A program made the translations under genes and the position numbers. Below, in pieces: positions 46,380-56,557 of a stretch of DNA of 64,000 nt. The DNA comes from Latrodectus hesperus (taxonomy: Eukaryota > Arthropoda > Arachnida > Araneae > Theridiidae), in assembly GCA_037975125.1 (NCBI GenBank), contig CM075852.1, positions 16,877,319-16,941,318 on the forward strand, in the 5' to 3' direction. The notes under the pieces were generated by a model, which was not told the origin of the DNA, did no database searches, and saw only the letters and a list, made by a program, of their open reading frames with translations. Numbering within the stretch: position 1 is the stretch's first letter; every line of letters starts with the position of its first letter.

Positions 46380-47640
46380 GGTAACAGGATCATAAATAAT
46401 CAATGTAAATATTTTTAGTTCTTGTTTTCTGAATTTATTTTAGATATATACCATAAAAAACTCGTTTTTCTTATATAAATTCTCAAAATATTTATGTCTA
46501 ACTGATGACATGGATAACGTTAAGTCTGCTTTATGAATGAAAAAAATTAAGAGAAAATGAACACATAAATCATGCTATCTCTTATCTCTTCATTATGATA
46601 CTCATAGTAAGAAAACACATAAAAGCAATTATGCGCATAACATATTGTTTCAACTAAATTTTATTTAAAATTACCACATTTTAGCTGATGACACACATTC
46701 TTCAATTAAAAACTCTTAAGCGTTACAATTTCTACTTTGAAAAATAAGACCGCAAAACTACTTGAATTAATGCATTTATAGGTGCATAAAAAATACGATA
46801 ACGATAAAAAAATAACTTTAAATGAAATATTCAAATTTATATTATTTTACATGCCTTCACAGTAGTTTTTAATGTCTAAATATTGCCGAGAATGAAATCC
46901 TTTTTCACTGAATGTCGATCCTCATCGTGTGGTAATGGTTAACTCAGTGAATAATTAAATGCGAGCTTTCTGACATTCACTCATTGACTTCGAATTTGAA
47001 TTGTATAATAGCTTGTTGCACTTGCATTGTACAAATGAACAGTTTCTCTATAAATTAATAACTTTATGATTTATAAGCTATTATACTCTGATATTTTATC
47101 AAATCAAAAATTTATTCATCATGTTTTACCCCGGTTTATAACATTCCAGATAGAGAACAGTATTTGGACTATATCTTAGTAACAAAGGAATAAAATTAAC
47201 AATAAAATTATTTCATGTTAAATATTATGTAAAACATAATATTAAAATGTATGTACACAAAAAATAAATTTTAATTTAAAAATCATTGATATAAATCTGG
47301 AAATGAAATTTTAATAATTTGCGATTAAAAAATGTACCATGTTTATTAACAATAATAAAGTTTATCATTTATTATTCACACTGTAGAAATTGTTATATAC
47401 GATTGGATTATTGTTCACTTTCCTAATATTTAAACCTAAAAAATAAATTTCTAATCATTATGATACAGGAATGGACACTTTCACTTTTGTTAATAAGACA
47501 TGGGAACGAAATATAATGATCATTTCTTACAAATTTATTTGCACTGTTTCTGAAAACTACGTTTCTCGTAAGATACGCATAATGACCCTCTTTATTACAA
47601 TTTTAATCTGCTTTACTTTATATTACACTCAGTATTATAC
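46380..47640. other. AT-rich region upstream of secreted-protein gene
   Basis: No coding exon is recognised. The 5' untranslated exon and promoter of the gene at 47,694 may lie here, but no donor or promoter stands out. A 61-codon frame at 47,471-47,656 begins near a possible exon but has no support. Confidence 0.4.
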
Positions 47641-47693
47641 AATAATAAGATTGTGACGTGTATTATGTTTTATTTTTCAGGGCAAGCACAACG

Positions 47694-49337
47694 ATGAGTT
47701 CAGCGAAGCATTATTTGGTGTTATTATTGGCAGCATCTCTTCTCTTTGGCTCCTGCTCTTCCCGTTCCTTGAGACAGAAAAGAGGTATCATGAAAATGAT
47801 GATGCACATCATGTGGGATCCTGTTCGACTCATAAGATACTGGTACGCTTATGACGTCACTAAAGAGATTGCCAAAAGCTGGAGGAAAATTATTCCAACT
47901 ATGATGTTTTTGCCTCTAACTTCTAACCCTTCTGGTACGCCAGGCATCGCTAAATACGTACATCCTACTTATGGTCTGAAAGAGTCTAGTCACCCTAAAC
48001 CGGTGAAATCCTTTCCGTATGTGAGTGGAGAACTTTACCATGTTCAAGATGGTATACCCGTTGAGCACTCAGATTATTCTTCAATGGACATGAATCCTGG
48101 AGCGTCAAACAAACACGTTTCTAACAGCGGTCCCTTCGCTCATCAACATTTCATGAAGGTCGATAGTGAAAATGGTGAACATTTCTTGCATTTTCCTATC
48201 ACTTCTAAGAATAAACACATACAAGATACTCCACAAGTTATTTGGAAATCAGCTCAATACGGATACGAGAAGGATGGTAACTCAAAGGAATTCGAGGAAT
48301 ATTCTGATGGAGTCCATCAGACCCATGAACAAATTCACCATGGCCAATTAGCAATTCCATATGAAGTTTATCCCGATCAAAATAATGCTCGAATAGTTTT
48401 GAAAGCTATACCTATAACCGGAAGTAATGGGGATTTCCCCTCTTCTTCATCTTTGGTCCGTAATGGAGAGGAAATTGTAAAGACCAGTGTTAATCAGTTT
48501 GACCGAATTCCGTATCATATTTTAATGCACCCTCCAGACGATGAAAAAGATTCTCGGAATGAAACTGAAGACGCGAGATCAGCACACCAAGAGATCCACA
48601 TCGTTCTTCATCCGATACCGGTTAGCGAATCGGACATTTCCGATTATCCAAAACCTGCAGGATCGAATTACTTACCTTTCAAAATATCCCAGTCCTCAAG
48701 AAAACAACAAAGTTATTCCCCTTTACTTCAGCAAACACCTTTCATTTTATTTAATGAAATTCGAACATGGAATAAGTCAGAAAATGGGCTCAAAGAAAAC
48801 GATGCTGTATCAAACGAATATTCGACTGAGAAAGCAGATGATCAATCTTCCGAATCTCAAAGAACATCCAACATCATCTGGAAACTTCAAAACAATTCTA
48901 ATCACACCAATCATTTCAATTCCACTAAGTCTGATCAAGATGTTGAAGCTAGTGACATTAGCCTAAAATCATTAGACATATCAATAGACGGTTCTAAATC
49001 AGGTACTGAAGGGTACGGTGGAGATATTCGACAAATTCCACAATATCCACCTCCAGTGAATACTTACGGCATTAATATTTTGCAACTAAAAGAAGATTTG
49101 AAGCATGGCACACCTGTCTTCATTCCTTTCAACAATCATAGAAATGCTCCAAAAAAATCAACAGACCCTGAGAGAAACAACCATAAGTTGACGATGGTCA
49201 ATGAAGATCATGATAGTAGAAGTGCGTCATCCAAAAATAAAATAATCTTTCCACCCAACTCTTCAAGTGAACGCAAAGATCAAAACAATCCTATGCAGCG
49301 AATGGTCTTATTTATAGCAAACAAAAAACCTATTTAG
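47694..49337 (+). CDS. secreted cysteine-free protein of unknown family, 547 aa
   Basis: An intact 547-codon frame. A good acceptor, TTTATTTTTCAG at 47,680, lies just before it, so I start at ATG 47,694 (MSSAKHYLVLL..) rather than the upstream in-frame ATG at 47,658, which lies in the presumed intron. Residues 1-23 form a signal peptide (LVLLLAASLLFGS). RQKR at 27-30 is a furin-type site. Residues 31-75 are Met/aromatic-rich and amphipathic (MKMMMHIMWDPVRLIRYWYA). The rest is hydrophilic, His/Ser/Asn-rich, probably largely disordered, with no cysteine after the signal peptide and N-glycosylation sequons near 289, 360, 400, 403, 409 and 522. Weak repeats: ARIVLKAIPITGSNGDF (232-248) and IHIVLHPIPVSESDISDY (301-318), plus a looser one near 112-128. 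I do not recognise the family; a secreted or matrix protein is an inference. Confidence 0.8.
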   Translation: MSSAKHYLVLLLAASLLFGSCSSRSLRQKRGIMKMMMHIMWDPVRLIRYWYAYDVTKEIAKSWRKIIPTMMFLPLTSNPSGTPGIAKYVHPTYGLKESSHPKPVKSFPYVSGELYHVQDGIPVEHSDYSSMDMNPGASNKHVSNSGPFAHQHFMKVDSENGEHFLHFPITSKNKHIQDTPQVIWKSAQYGYEKDGNSKEFEEYSDGVHQTHEQIHHGQLAIPYEVYPDQNNARIVLKAIPITGSNGDFPSSSSLVRNGEEIVKTSVNQFDRIPYHILMHPPDDEKDSRNETEDARSAHQEIHIVLHPIPVSESDISDYPKPAGSNYLPFKISQSSRKQQSYSPLLQQTPFILFNEIRTWNKSENGLKENDAVSNEYSTEKADDQSSESQRTSNIIWKLQNNSNHTNHFNSTKSDQDVEASDISLKSLDISIDGSKSGTEGYGGDIRQIPQYPPPVNTYGINILQLKEDLKHGTPVFIPFNNHRNAPKKSTDPERNNHKLTMVNEDHDSRSASSKNKIIFPPNSSSERKDQNNPMQRMVLFIANKKPI

Positions 49338-49459
49338 ATTCGCAATATAAATTGATATGTTAATTTCAATCATTCATTTAACTTAATTTGAAATCAATTT
49401 TAAATTTTCAAGGTCAATTTTGTCATTAACATTTGCATAGAGTTTCAATTTTCATTGCT

Positions 49460-49465
49460 AATAAA
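49460..49465 (+). terminator. polyadenylation signal of secreted-protein gene
   Basis: AATAAA lies 123 bases past the stop at 49,337, in AT-rich 3' flank. Confidence 0.5.
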
Positions 49466-49479
49466 TTTCATTGAAAAAT

Positions 49480-50135
49480 ACGAAGAATATTTCTTTTGAA
49501 TATTATATATTACATTTTTCAAAAATATTTTTTGTTTTCATTTTATTATTCCTGCGAAAAAATTCAATCCGAAAACCTCAGTTGTTAGAATTATTCTTAT
49601 TTTTATAAAATTTTTTTAATAATGTATTTGAGAATACAATCAAAAACTGGTTTGTAATTTCCATATTAGAACAATATTTGTACAAAATATTTTATTATTT
49701 TCACAATTCTAATATAGTTGCTTCGAATTAAAGAAAAAATCATCTTTAATTCATCTAAAATTCTCGTATCTGGTGGATTTTTTGCAATATTTAATTTGGT
49801 TCTCATATAAATTTCTTGGCAGTCAAAATTCAAAACACAAAATTTCGCCATTTCAAATAATTTGTATTTTTAACAGAATTCAAAATTGAACTTTTGAACA
49901 ATATTTTAACAGAAAATTTCAAAGAGAATTTTAAAAGAAGTTTTCGAATGTAATTATATCATACATTTTTGAACACAATTCTTGAAAGAACAATTCAAGC
50001 AGATTTTTAAGGTAACTTTAAAAGAAATAATATTCTATGAGAATCAAAAATTACTAAAAACTCCAGCCAAATTGTCCGTATCGCTGAGGACTCACTAGGT
50101 ACTCATTATTCGAAAGAATTCTGGTGGAATTCATT
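49480..50135. other. AT-rich intergenic, nothing recognised
   Basis: Loose repeats of AAAATTCAA/AGAATTTTAAA type; no gene. Confidence 0.5.
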
Positions 50136-50138
50136 CAT

Positions 50139-50408
50139 TGTCGTGTGCCAGCCAGGCTGGCAATATGGGGTGCGCTGCTCCACTTTTTCAACTGAACCAT
50201 ATTTTGGTGTATAGTCTGACTTCCTCAGTACACACATGCCATAGGGACCCGTTTATAGGGTAGGCAACCATTCACACCACATTCATACACAGAAAGGACA
50301 AAGACAGGATAGATAGAGAGAAAGTGCATCCATGCCCGAACTGGGATTCGAACCCAGGACCTCCTTATCCGCAGTCAGGCACGCTGACCACTAGACAAGT
50401 TGGTCGAC
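50139..50408 (-). mobile_element. tRNA-derived SINE, family A copy
   Basis: The minus strand has head CTAGTGGTCAGCGTGCCTGA, box B TGGGTTCGAATCCCAG, the family body and an end at GCCTGGCTGGCACACGACA. It is close to the family consensus. Confidence 0.9.
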
Positions 50409-50662
50409 ATTCTAGCGCAATATTGCTTATTTAGCAGCATCACCAGAGGATAAAGGTTTTCTCCTCTCCAAACATAAGACTTCTCACTTTGATGTGAACC
50501 TCGCTTGAGCAGAAACACACTGTCTTTTTTGTTGATTACAGTTTCCTGTCTTACATTGCATTATATTCTAGCTTCACTCAGAGCATAAACGTGAAAAGGA
50601 ATAGCATTGTCTACTTGTAATTTTATGCTGTATATTATAAAATAACTCTTGTGTCATAAGTA

Positions 50663-50750
50663 CCATCTTTCGAAATATCATAACTGATATTTAGAAAGAT
50701 GGCTGAATAACATAACTGATATTTAGAAAGATGGCTGAATAACATAACTG
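50663..50750. repeat. 18-bp hairpin overlapping a 32-bp tandem duplication
   Basis: CCATCTTTCGAAATATCA pairs with TGATATTTAGAAAGATGG (17 of 18) across a TAAC loop at 50,663-50,702. The unit CATAACTGATATTTAGAAAG..GGCTGAATAA is duplicated exactly (50,679-50,710 and 50,711-50,742), so the right arm occurs twice. Confidence 0.85.
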
Positions 50751-50754
50751 CCTG

Positions 50755-51240
50755 CTTTGACTTGGTTGTTTTTCAAACCCAATATTTTTATCGTACTGTG
50801 GTGACGCCTTTTCCCATGAGGCTGCCTAGGCCTCTCAATTTTAAATACAAAAATTTGCTTTGCTGAATTTTGAAAGGAAGTGAAATGAATTGTACTTTTG
50901 TATCCTATATTATAATCAACCCAAGACATATAAATTTTACTAACTTAAAACCCACAAGAGACAAAATAAATCAAATGATCATTTGTGCAGTGCTTCATAT
51001 TTTTACCCCAATCAGATATGCGGATTGGGGGGAATTATGTGGAATCAAATATGAGGAGATTATTTAATATTCGAATATTCGGGGGCAAATTCGAAATTAT
51101 TCTCTTTTAAGAAAAGTGCAGTTGTATTTTGCAATAATAAAAGAATTTTCTTATTACAATTATTTTTCTTCATTATGCATTTTTTATTGGTTTCAGTCGA
51201 GTCTGACTCCAAATTCTCATTTCTTTCAAAATTGCACTCA
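50755..51240. other. intergenic, nothing recognised
   Basis: No supported frame or repeat. Short overlapping frames on both strands look random. Confidence 0.5.
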
Positions 51241-51245
51241 TTTGT

Positions 51246-51598
51246 GTTGTTGTTACTTATGACACTTGGGCAAGTCAATCTCGTTATGCCGTTGGCTATG
51301 ATTTAGCTCTTTCGTTTAACCAGAGCACTAAGAAGGTGAATTGACTACTTTGCTTTCAACTCCTCCAATAGATGGCAGCACCTCAATTTTGACATTGATC
51401 TGAAGAGGGGAAGGAAATTTTCTCCAGACCATTCCATCCATGGTAACCTTTCAACGACTCTGATCCCAGGACTTTCCATTCCACAGATTTAACGAGTACG
51501 TACATCGCATGTACTCGGTGGGTCTTTAGCAACTTTGGGAATCGAACCCTGCCCTTTCGGACTGAAGGCCATTGTCCTAACTACTAGGCTACCGTAAT
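51246..51598 (-). mobile_element. tRNA-derived SINE, family C, copy 2
   Basis: On the minus strand GGTAGCCTAGTAGTTAGGAC (box A) and GGGTTCGATTCCC (box B), ending in GTGTCATAAGTAACAACAAC. It is diverged relative to copies at 32.4 and 55.6 kb; no clear duplication. Confidence 0.8.
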
Positions 51599-52099
51599 CA
51601 TTTTATAAAAATTATGTACGGTTGACTTTTGAAACAAAAATTGTTGTTCAAAAACTCTTGATTTTTCAACAAACGCGATGTAAAGCTGTTACAATCGGAG
51701 CTGTAAATTGACAGTGCGAAAAAATTTAAGCTTCTAGAATTTTTAAATTCCAATAAATATCTATTCATAAATATAATTATATTTTCCTAATTTGAACAAT
51801 AAATAATTATCGAAGATTTAGTTCATATTTAATTTATATAACTTGACAAAATACTTTATTGTTTAAGTAATGATATTTTAATTATAATTCTTTTTATCAA
51901 TGTAATACTAAATTTTTGATTCTTCATAAAAGTCTTCTTTTATTTCTTACAAATTTAACAATAATTTTTGCGTGTTACTTAAAATATTTTTTCTGATCTT
52001 ACTGTATTTTCTTACATAGCTGAATTTTGGAACTAAGAACATGCATGTAAGCAGTTTGTAAATAAAAATTATGAATCTTTTAAAATATAAATATTCTGG

Positions 52100-52245
52100 A
52101 TTCAGTGAGAAAACTGGTAAAATTTTGCAAGATTTTAAGTTTAAATTTTACCAGTTTTCTCACAGAATTACCAAAATTTTACCAGTTTTCTCACTGAATT
52201 TTTAATAAAAGCTGTTTTAAAACAGCTTTCATTAAAAATTATCAC
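52100..52245. repeat. cluster of inverted repeats (TCAGTGAGAAAACTGGTAAA)
   Basis: ATTCAGTGAGAAAACTGGTA continuing AAATTTT at 52,100-52,126 is the exact reverse complement of 52,173-52,199. A second partial right arm lies at 52,144-52,163, so one arm faces two partners. A further inverted pair AATTTTTAATAAAAGCTGTT / AACAGCTTTCATTAAAAATT follows directly at 52,198-52,240. This may be a foldback element with a duplicated end. Confidence 0.75.
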
Positions 52246-52249
52246 GAAT

Positions 52250-52803
52250 TATCAAAATGACTTTTAATAAAACTTTTTTATTGTGATATTTATTTATTTT
52301 AAAGCTTGATCAAAAATAAATAAATAAACATGTTGAGATCTAAATTGACTTACAAATTTGATTTTAATTAGAAAATTGTACTTGTTATATATACCTAAAA
52401 AAGAAGTAAGCAAATGTTTAGGTATATAATAATTTCATTTATTGTTATATATAAAAAGTTTTGGTCTACAAACTGATATTATTAATTGAAATATCTGCAT
52501 TTAAAAGTCTAATTTTGTAATATTTAATGAATTATTAGCGAAGTATGTAAAGCTAATATTTTCTGCCCACTGTTGAAATTGATTAGTTTATATTTTGTAA
52601 AATTATACTTTGTTAACTCTCCAGAAATTTTTACTAATATTAACAAACATCTCTCTAAGATTTTAATACAAAAACTTCTGTGCGGCAATCTCTCAATATT
52701 ATTTAAATAGGCAAAATCAGTGCATTTTTATACTACTGTAATTACAAAGGAATTCCTATTTATATAATTACAAGAATGCACAAAACAATTTGCAGTGTTA
52801 TCT
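52250..52803. other. AT-rich intergenic, nothing recognised
   Basis: No gene; short palindromic AT motifs only. Confidence 0.5.
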
Positions 52804-52816
52804 TATATAACAAATG

Positions 52817-52985
52817 GCCAAGCTGGCAGCCGAATGGTTAGCGCTCTTGCTTTCAGTTTGTGAGTTCGAATCCCACCTTGGGCATGGATGTTTGTAGTGG
52901 TTCGGAATCCGCCTTAAGCCGTAGGTCCCGGTATAATTAGCCCTCGTGTGCAAAAAATGACCGTTGAGCTACAAACAAACCATAC
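52817..52985 (+). mobile_element. tRNA-derived SINE, family B, copy 2, with 13-bp TSD
   Basis: The head GCAGCCGAATGGTTAGCGCT (box A) and GAGTTCGAATCCCACC (box B), then the body shared with 24,521-24,687. It is flanked by the perfect duplication TATATAACAAATG (52,804-52,816 and 52,986-52,998), so the insertion is well defined. At about 169 bp it is the shortest SINE family here. Confidence 0.9.
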
Positions 52986-52999
52986 TATATAACAAATGT

Positions 53000-54128
53000 T
53001 ATTTTATTTTCATAGTGTATAGGACCATCTTGATGAACTATCGGAAAAATATGAGGAAGTGAATCACAACGCATTTTGCGCATTCTCTTCAATAATAAAA
53101 GTACGTCATGTTAAAATAGTTGGGCATTTTAATGATAATTTAAATCTAAAGCATTTTTTAAAAATTTTCTCGTCAATTTTTTATAGCAAGAAATATTGCT
53201 ATGTTGGTAGTTACACAGTTGGATAGGGTTTTGTGATGATTTTCTTCATAAAAAATATTTTAATGCAAATCTTAGTTGCATCAATGCGTCAGAAAAATGA
53301 CCATTGCCATTTAGTTTGAATTTGTGCGTGTGTGTGTGTGCTTTCCACATTTTTAAGCTAAAAATGAACATTTTATGAACACAAGAAAAATTGTGCTTGA
53401 GGAAATCAATCTCATTAATGATTGTAAGTTGTTGAAAGAAACATTCATATGAAAATACCAAATATTTAATACAATCATAACATACAAATAAAATTTTATA
53501 ACAGAAATTATATATAACATTTACACATAAATAATAGGAACATTTATGTAAATTAACAAATCAGTTTTTAAAAATGATTCATTCATAATTTAATTCTATA
53601 TTATTTTCAATTTCTAGAATATTTTGGATGGAACAAATATTACAGTTCTATGAAAACAACAAAAATATATATATAAATCTTTATATTATCTTTTTTAATT
53701 ACTTCTATTACCTTTGCATATCAATTTTTAAAAGTTAAGTTTACATGAATACATTTCAATATTAATTTTTTATTTTATTTTAAGCAATATAAATTTAACA
53801 TTTATATAAAAAAATTTATTGAAAAATATTTTTTCGTTGTTTTAGTTCTACATTAATATCATTTTTAATATATTTTTGATGGTACAAATATAACATTTAA
53901 ATAAAAATAACAAAAAATGAACATTTATATAAAAATATAAAAATCAATGGTTAAAAATAAGTTTTTTACGATTAATGTCCGACAACAATTTCATTTTCAG
54001 GATATTTTAAATGGTGCAAATATTAGATGTAGAAAAAAATATTTATCTAATCATTATTCAATTTTGCTTCACAAAATACATGCATGCTTTTGTTAATTAA
54101 CATGCTTAAATTAAGATAATGTTTAAAA
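53000..54128. other. AT-rich intergenic
   Basis: A short (GT)n tract near 53,324-53,340. No coding or repeat family recognised. Confidence 0.5.
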
Positions 54129-54129
54129 C

Positions 54130-54660
54130 TTACAAGGTAAACAGAAAGTTCTTGCCGTTTTCGTGTTGCCACTGAATGAACTGAGAATAAGTATGCAAAT
54201 TAGTGTATGACGTGATTGAGACACCGGTGAATTGAGAGTAAGGATATCAATCGTTATAAAAGCAGGTCCATCACGCTCATTCATCAATCGTAACTCGAAG
54301 AGTAGCGCAGAGAAATGGATGTATCGAAGGAGCTCGTTAGGTGCTGTTTGCTTTACGATTTTAAAATGAGCTTATCAGGTACTGCATCAAATCGCCGAAT
54401 ATATCAAGCAATTATGGATAGTGCTGTGAATGAATGTACAGCAAGGAATGGTACACAAATTCAGGTTGGGAGATTTGTCCCTCTGTTATGAGGCTAGCAG
54501 TGGACGACCACAGGCCTTGGATGACAAAGCCCAGCAGATGGCTAATGAGGAAGACAATAGTCAAACGTTTGGTGAACTTGCCAGGCAATTTAACGTTTCT
54601 GGTGATACGGTTAATTCCGCCATACACGATACGATTCTGCGTTTGGCTTTGTTAAGAGTG
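54130..54660 (+). pseudogene. mariner element, 5' TIR and transposase N-terminus
   Basis: TTACAAGGTAAACAGAAAGT at 54,130 begins a mariner-like terminus, followed by a TATA-like GTTATAAAAGCAGG near 54,254. ATG 54,315 opens MDVSKELVRCCLLYDFKMSL, reaches NECTARN, then shifts frame and continues FRLGDLSLCYEASSGRPQAL, then FGELARQFNVSGDTVNSAIH. These match the two helix-turn-helix motifs and the SGRP hinge of mariner transposases. The catalytic domain is absent here; a matching C-terminus and terminus lie at 57,640-57,791. Confidence 0.75.
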
Positions 54661-54665
54661 TAGAA

Positions 54666-55517
54666 AGTAATTATGCACACACACGATACATCTTTCCCTT
54701 TCGAATTCGATTGGGCAAAGTAGGAGAAAGCATATCTGGAAGGAAAAATTATTCTTAAGGGGACCATTTTTCGTCATTTATTGCTTTTATCTTAATATGC
54801 ACACCTTGTAAATGGATAACAAAAAGTGTCAAAAATGTCTTAAGTTAAAAAGTGTTAAATCTTTCAGAGAGCTTTACCCAATTCCTTGGTTAACTGATTT
54901 TACTAAAGATTTGCATTGCAAACAAGTGTTTAGCAACGTAGACCTTATCAAATCATATCACTAGATTTTCATTAATCCTGCAGACGAAGACAGTGATTTG
55001 CACTCCTTTTGGTTTTTTGAAAGTCTACGCATGCAATTTGGTATTTATAATGCTTCTTCAAGTTTCTAACGTTTATTGATGAGGTAACGAGAGACTTTTA
55101 TCATTTGTTTACACATTTATTGAGGACCTCTAGTTCTGAAAGAGAACCTATGAATCATCAAGATCTATTATTTTTTTAAAATAAAAATGAATATGGATTG
55201 TGTATTAATCAGAAATATTTGGTAAATCGACTATTGAATTTCTAAGGTTTAAAGTATCTGGTAATGGTATCGAACTTTTAACATATCGAGGAAAATACAT
55301 TTTAGAATTTCATGGACCGAATGCCTTAACCATCCTGTTAAGGGGTAAAAGTAATTGCGCGCAAACACGATTCATCTCTTCCTTTCGAATTTGGCCACGC
55401 AGAGTAGGGGAATGGCAAGGAAAAATTATTTTTAAGGGGGCCATTTTTCATCATTTATTATTTTTGGCTTAAAATGCACTCCTTGTAAATTGAAAACAAA
55501 AATCATCAAAAACGTCA
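54666..55517. repeat. direct repeats of about 170 bp bracketing Gypsy RT
   Basis: Copy 1 at 54,666-54,839 and copy 2 at 55,349-55,517 share CACGAT-CATCT-T-CCTTTCGAATT, GGAAAAATTATT-TTAAGGGG, CCATTTTTC-TCATTTATT and CCTTGTAAAT. They bracket the Gypsy RT piece. They could be LTR remnants of a deleted retroelement or two copies of another repeat's end; neither has convincing TG..CA ends. Confidence 0.6.
54880..55335 (+). pseudogene. Gypsy reverse-transcriptase fragment
   Basis: The plus strand reads LYPIPWLTDFTKDLHCKQVF, then SNVDLIKSYH and SLRMQFGIYNASSSF. These match the YPIPHIQDF, FS-IDL---YHQI and F-F-RMPFGL-NA-QTFQR blocks of Gypsy RT. Stops interrupt it, and the Y-x-DD region is degraded. 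It begins where the other Gypsy fragment (16.8-17.0 kb) stops, but it is a separate insertion. Confidence 0.7.
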
Positions 55518-55634
55518 TAAACGCAAAGAATTATTTAGTCAGTTTTGCGACTTGAAGTTCTTCCAAGTCTTTTCAGTATTTATTGCTTCACTTACTTGTC
55601 GGATTGTGATATTGAGTATCAAGTTTTTATTTTA

Positions 55635-56024
55635 GAGCCGTGGTAGCCTAGTGGTTAGGGTATCGGCCTTCCATCCGGAAGGGTGAGGTTCGATTCCCAA
55701 TGCCGCCAAAGACCCACCAAGTACATGTGATATACGTGCTCCTAAAATCTGTGGAATCGAAAGTTTTGTAGTCGGTCGTTGAGCAGTTACCATGGGTGCA
55801 ATGCGGTCTAGAGAAATTTACTCATCCTTCAGATCAATGCCCAAATTGAGGAAGTAGATCCTCTGGTGCTGTCATCTATCGGAGGATTTGAAGAGCAAAA
55901 GTCGTACTTTCACCTTCATGGTGCTCTGATTAAAAAACGAAACACGCTCCCAATTGACTTAAAATCGTATAGCTAAGGCATAGCGAGTTTGGCTTGTCCA
56001 AGTGTCATTAGTAACAACAACAAC
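55635..56024 (+). mobile_element. tRNA-derived SINE, family C, full copy with 13-bp TSD
   Basis: The head GTGGTAGCCTAGTGGTTAGG (box A) and GAGGTTCGATTCCC (box B), a body including TCTGTGGAATCGAAAG and CTTTCACCTTCATGGTGCTC, and a tail GTCATTAGTAACAACAACAA. It is flanked by the perfect duplication AGTTTTTATTTTA (55,622-55,634 and 56,025-56,037). The best-preserved family C copy here. Confidence 0.93.
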
Positions 56025-56039
56025 AGTTTTTATTTTATG

Positions 56040-56553
56040 ATATATTTTACACTAATCTCATTTATTAGAAATATTTTTTTAAATATCATCATAGCTTAAA
56101 CATAAAGAAATTAAGCAAGGAATTATTGTTGGATGCTGCTCTGGATTGTGATGAGGCCAAAAATTGGCTGATGTAGCAAAAATCTCTATCATATATTAAT
56201 TTGATGGAAAAAAATACACTCAGAATGTAAGAATTTCTTAAAGTATATATATTTATTAAGATGAATGAAGAATTGTCGAAAGTTTGTCGATAAAGTAACA
56301 CATTAAATTATGACAAGAAACATATTCTAAGTTTTGTAAAACCTTGTGAACGATTGAATGCGACTTTACGTTTCCTGACAACAGGTTGAACCTATGAAGA
56401 TTTATAATTTACAACAATTATTGCTCCTAACTTTGGTATGAAATACAGAAAACATGATTCAATGATAAAAATTCTCCACAAGAAATATTTGAAAATAAAA
56501 GTAATGTTTAAAACCATTTATTGATTTATTAAATCATGGTTATCATAAAAGAT
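56040..56553. other. intergenic within the expanded mariner, nothing recognised
   Basis: AT-rich; no supported gene or repeat. Confidence 0.5.
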
Positions 56554-56557
56554 TTAA

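Noticed and set aside
48541..48966. 141-codon frame inside the secreted-protein gene in another phase
   Set aside because: Shadow of the longer frame, no independent start context or motif.
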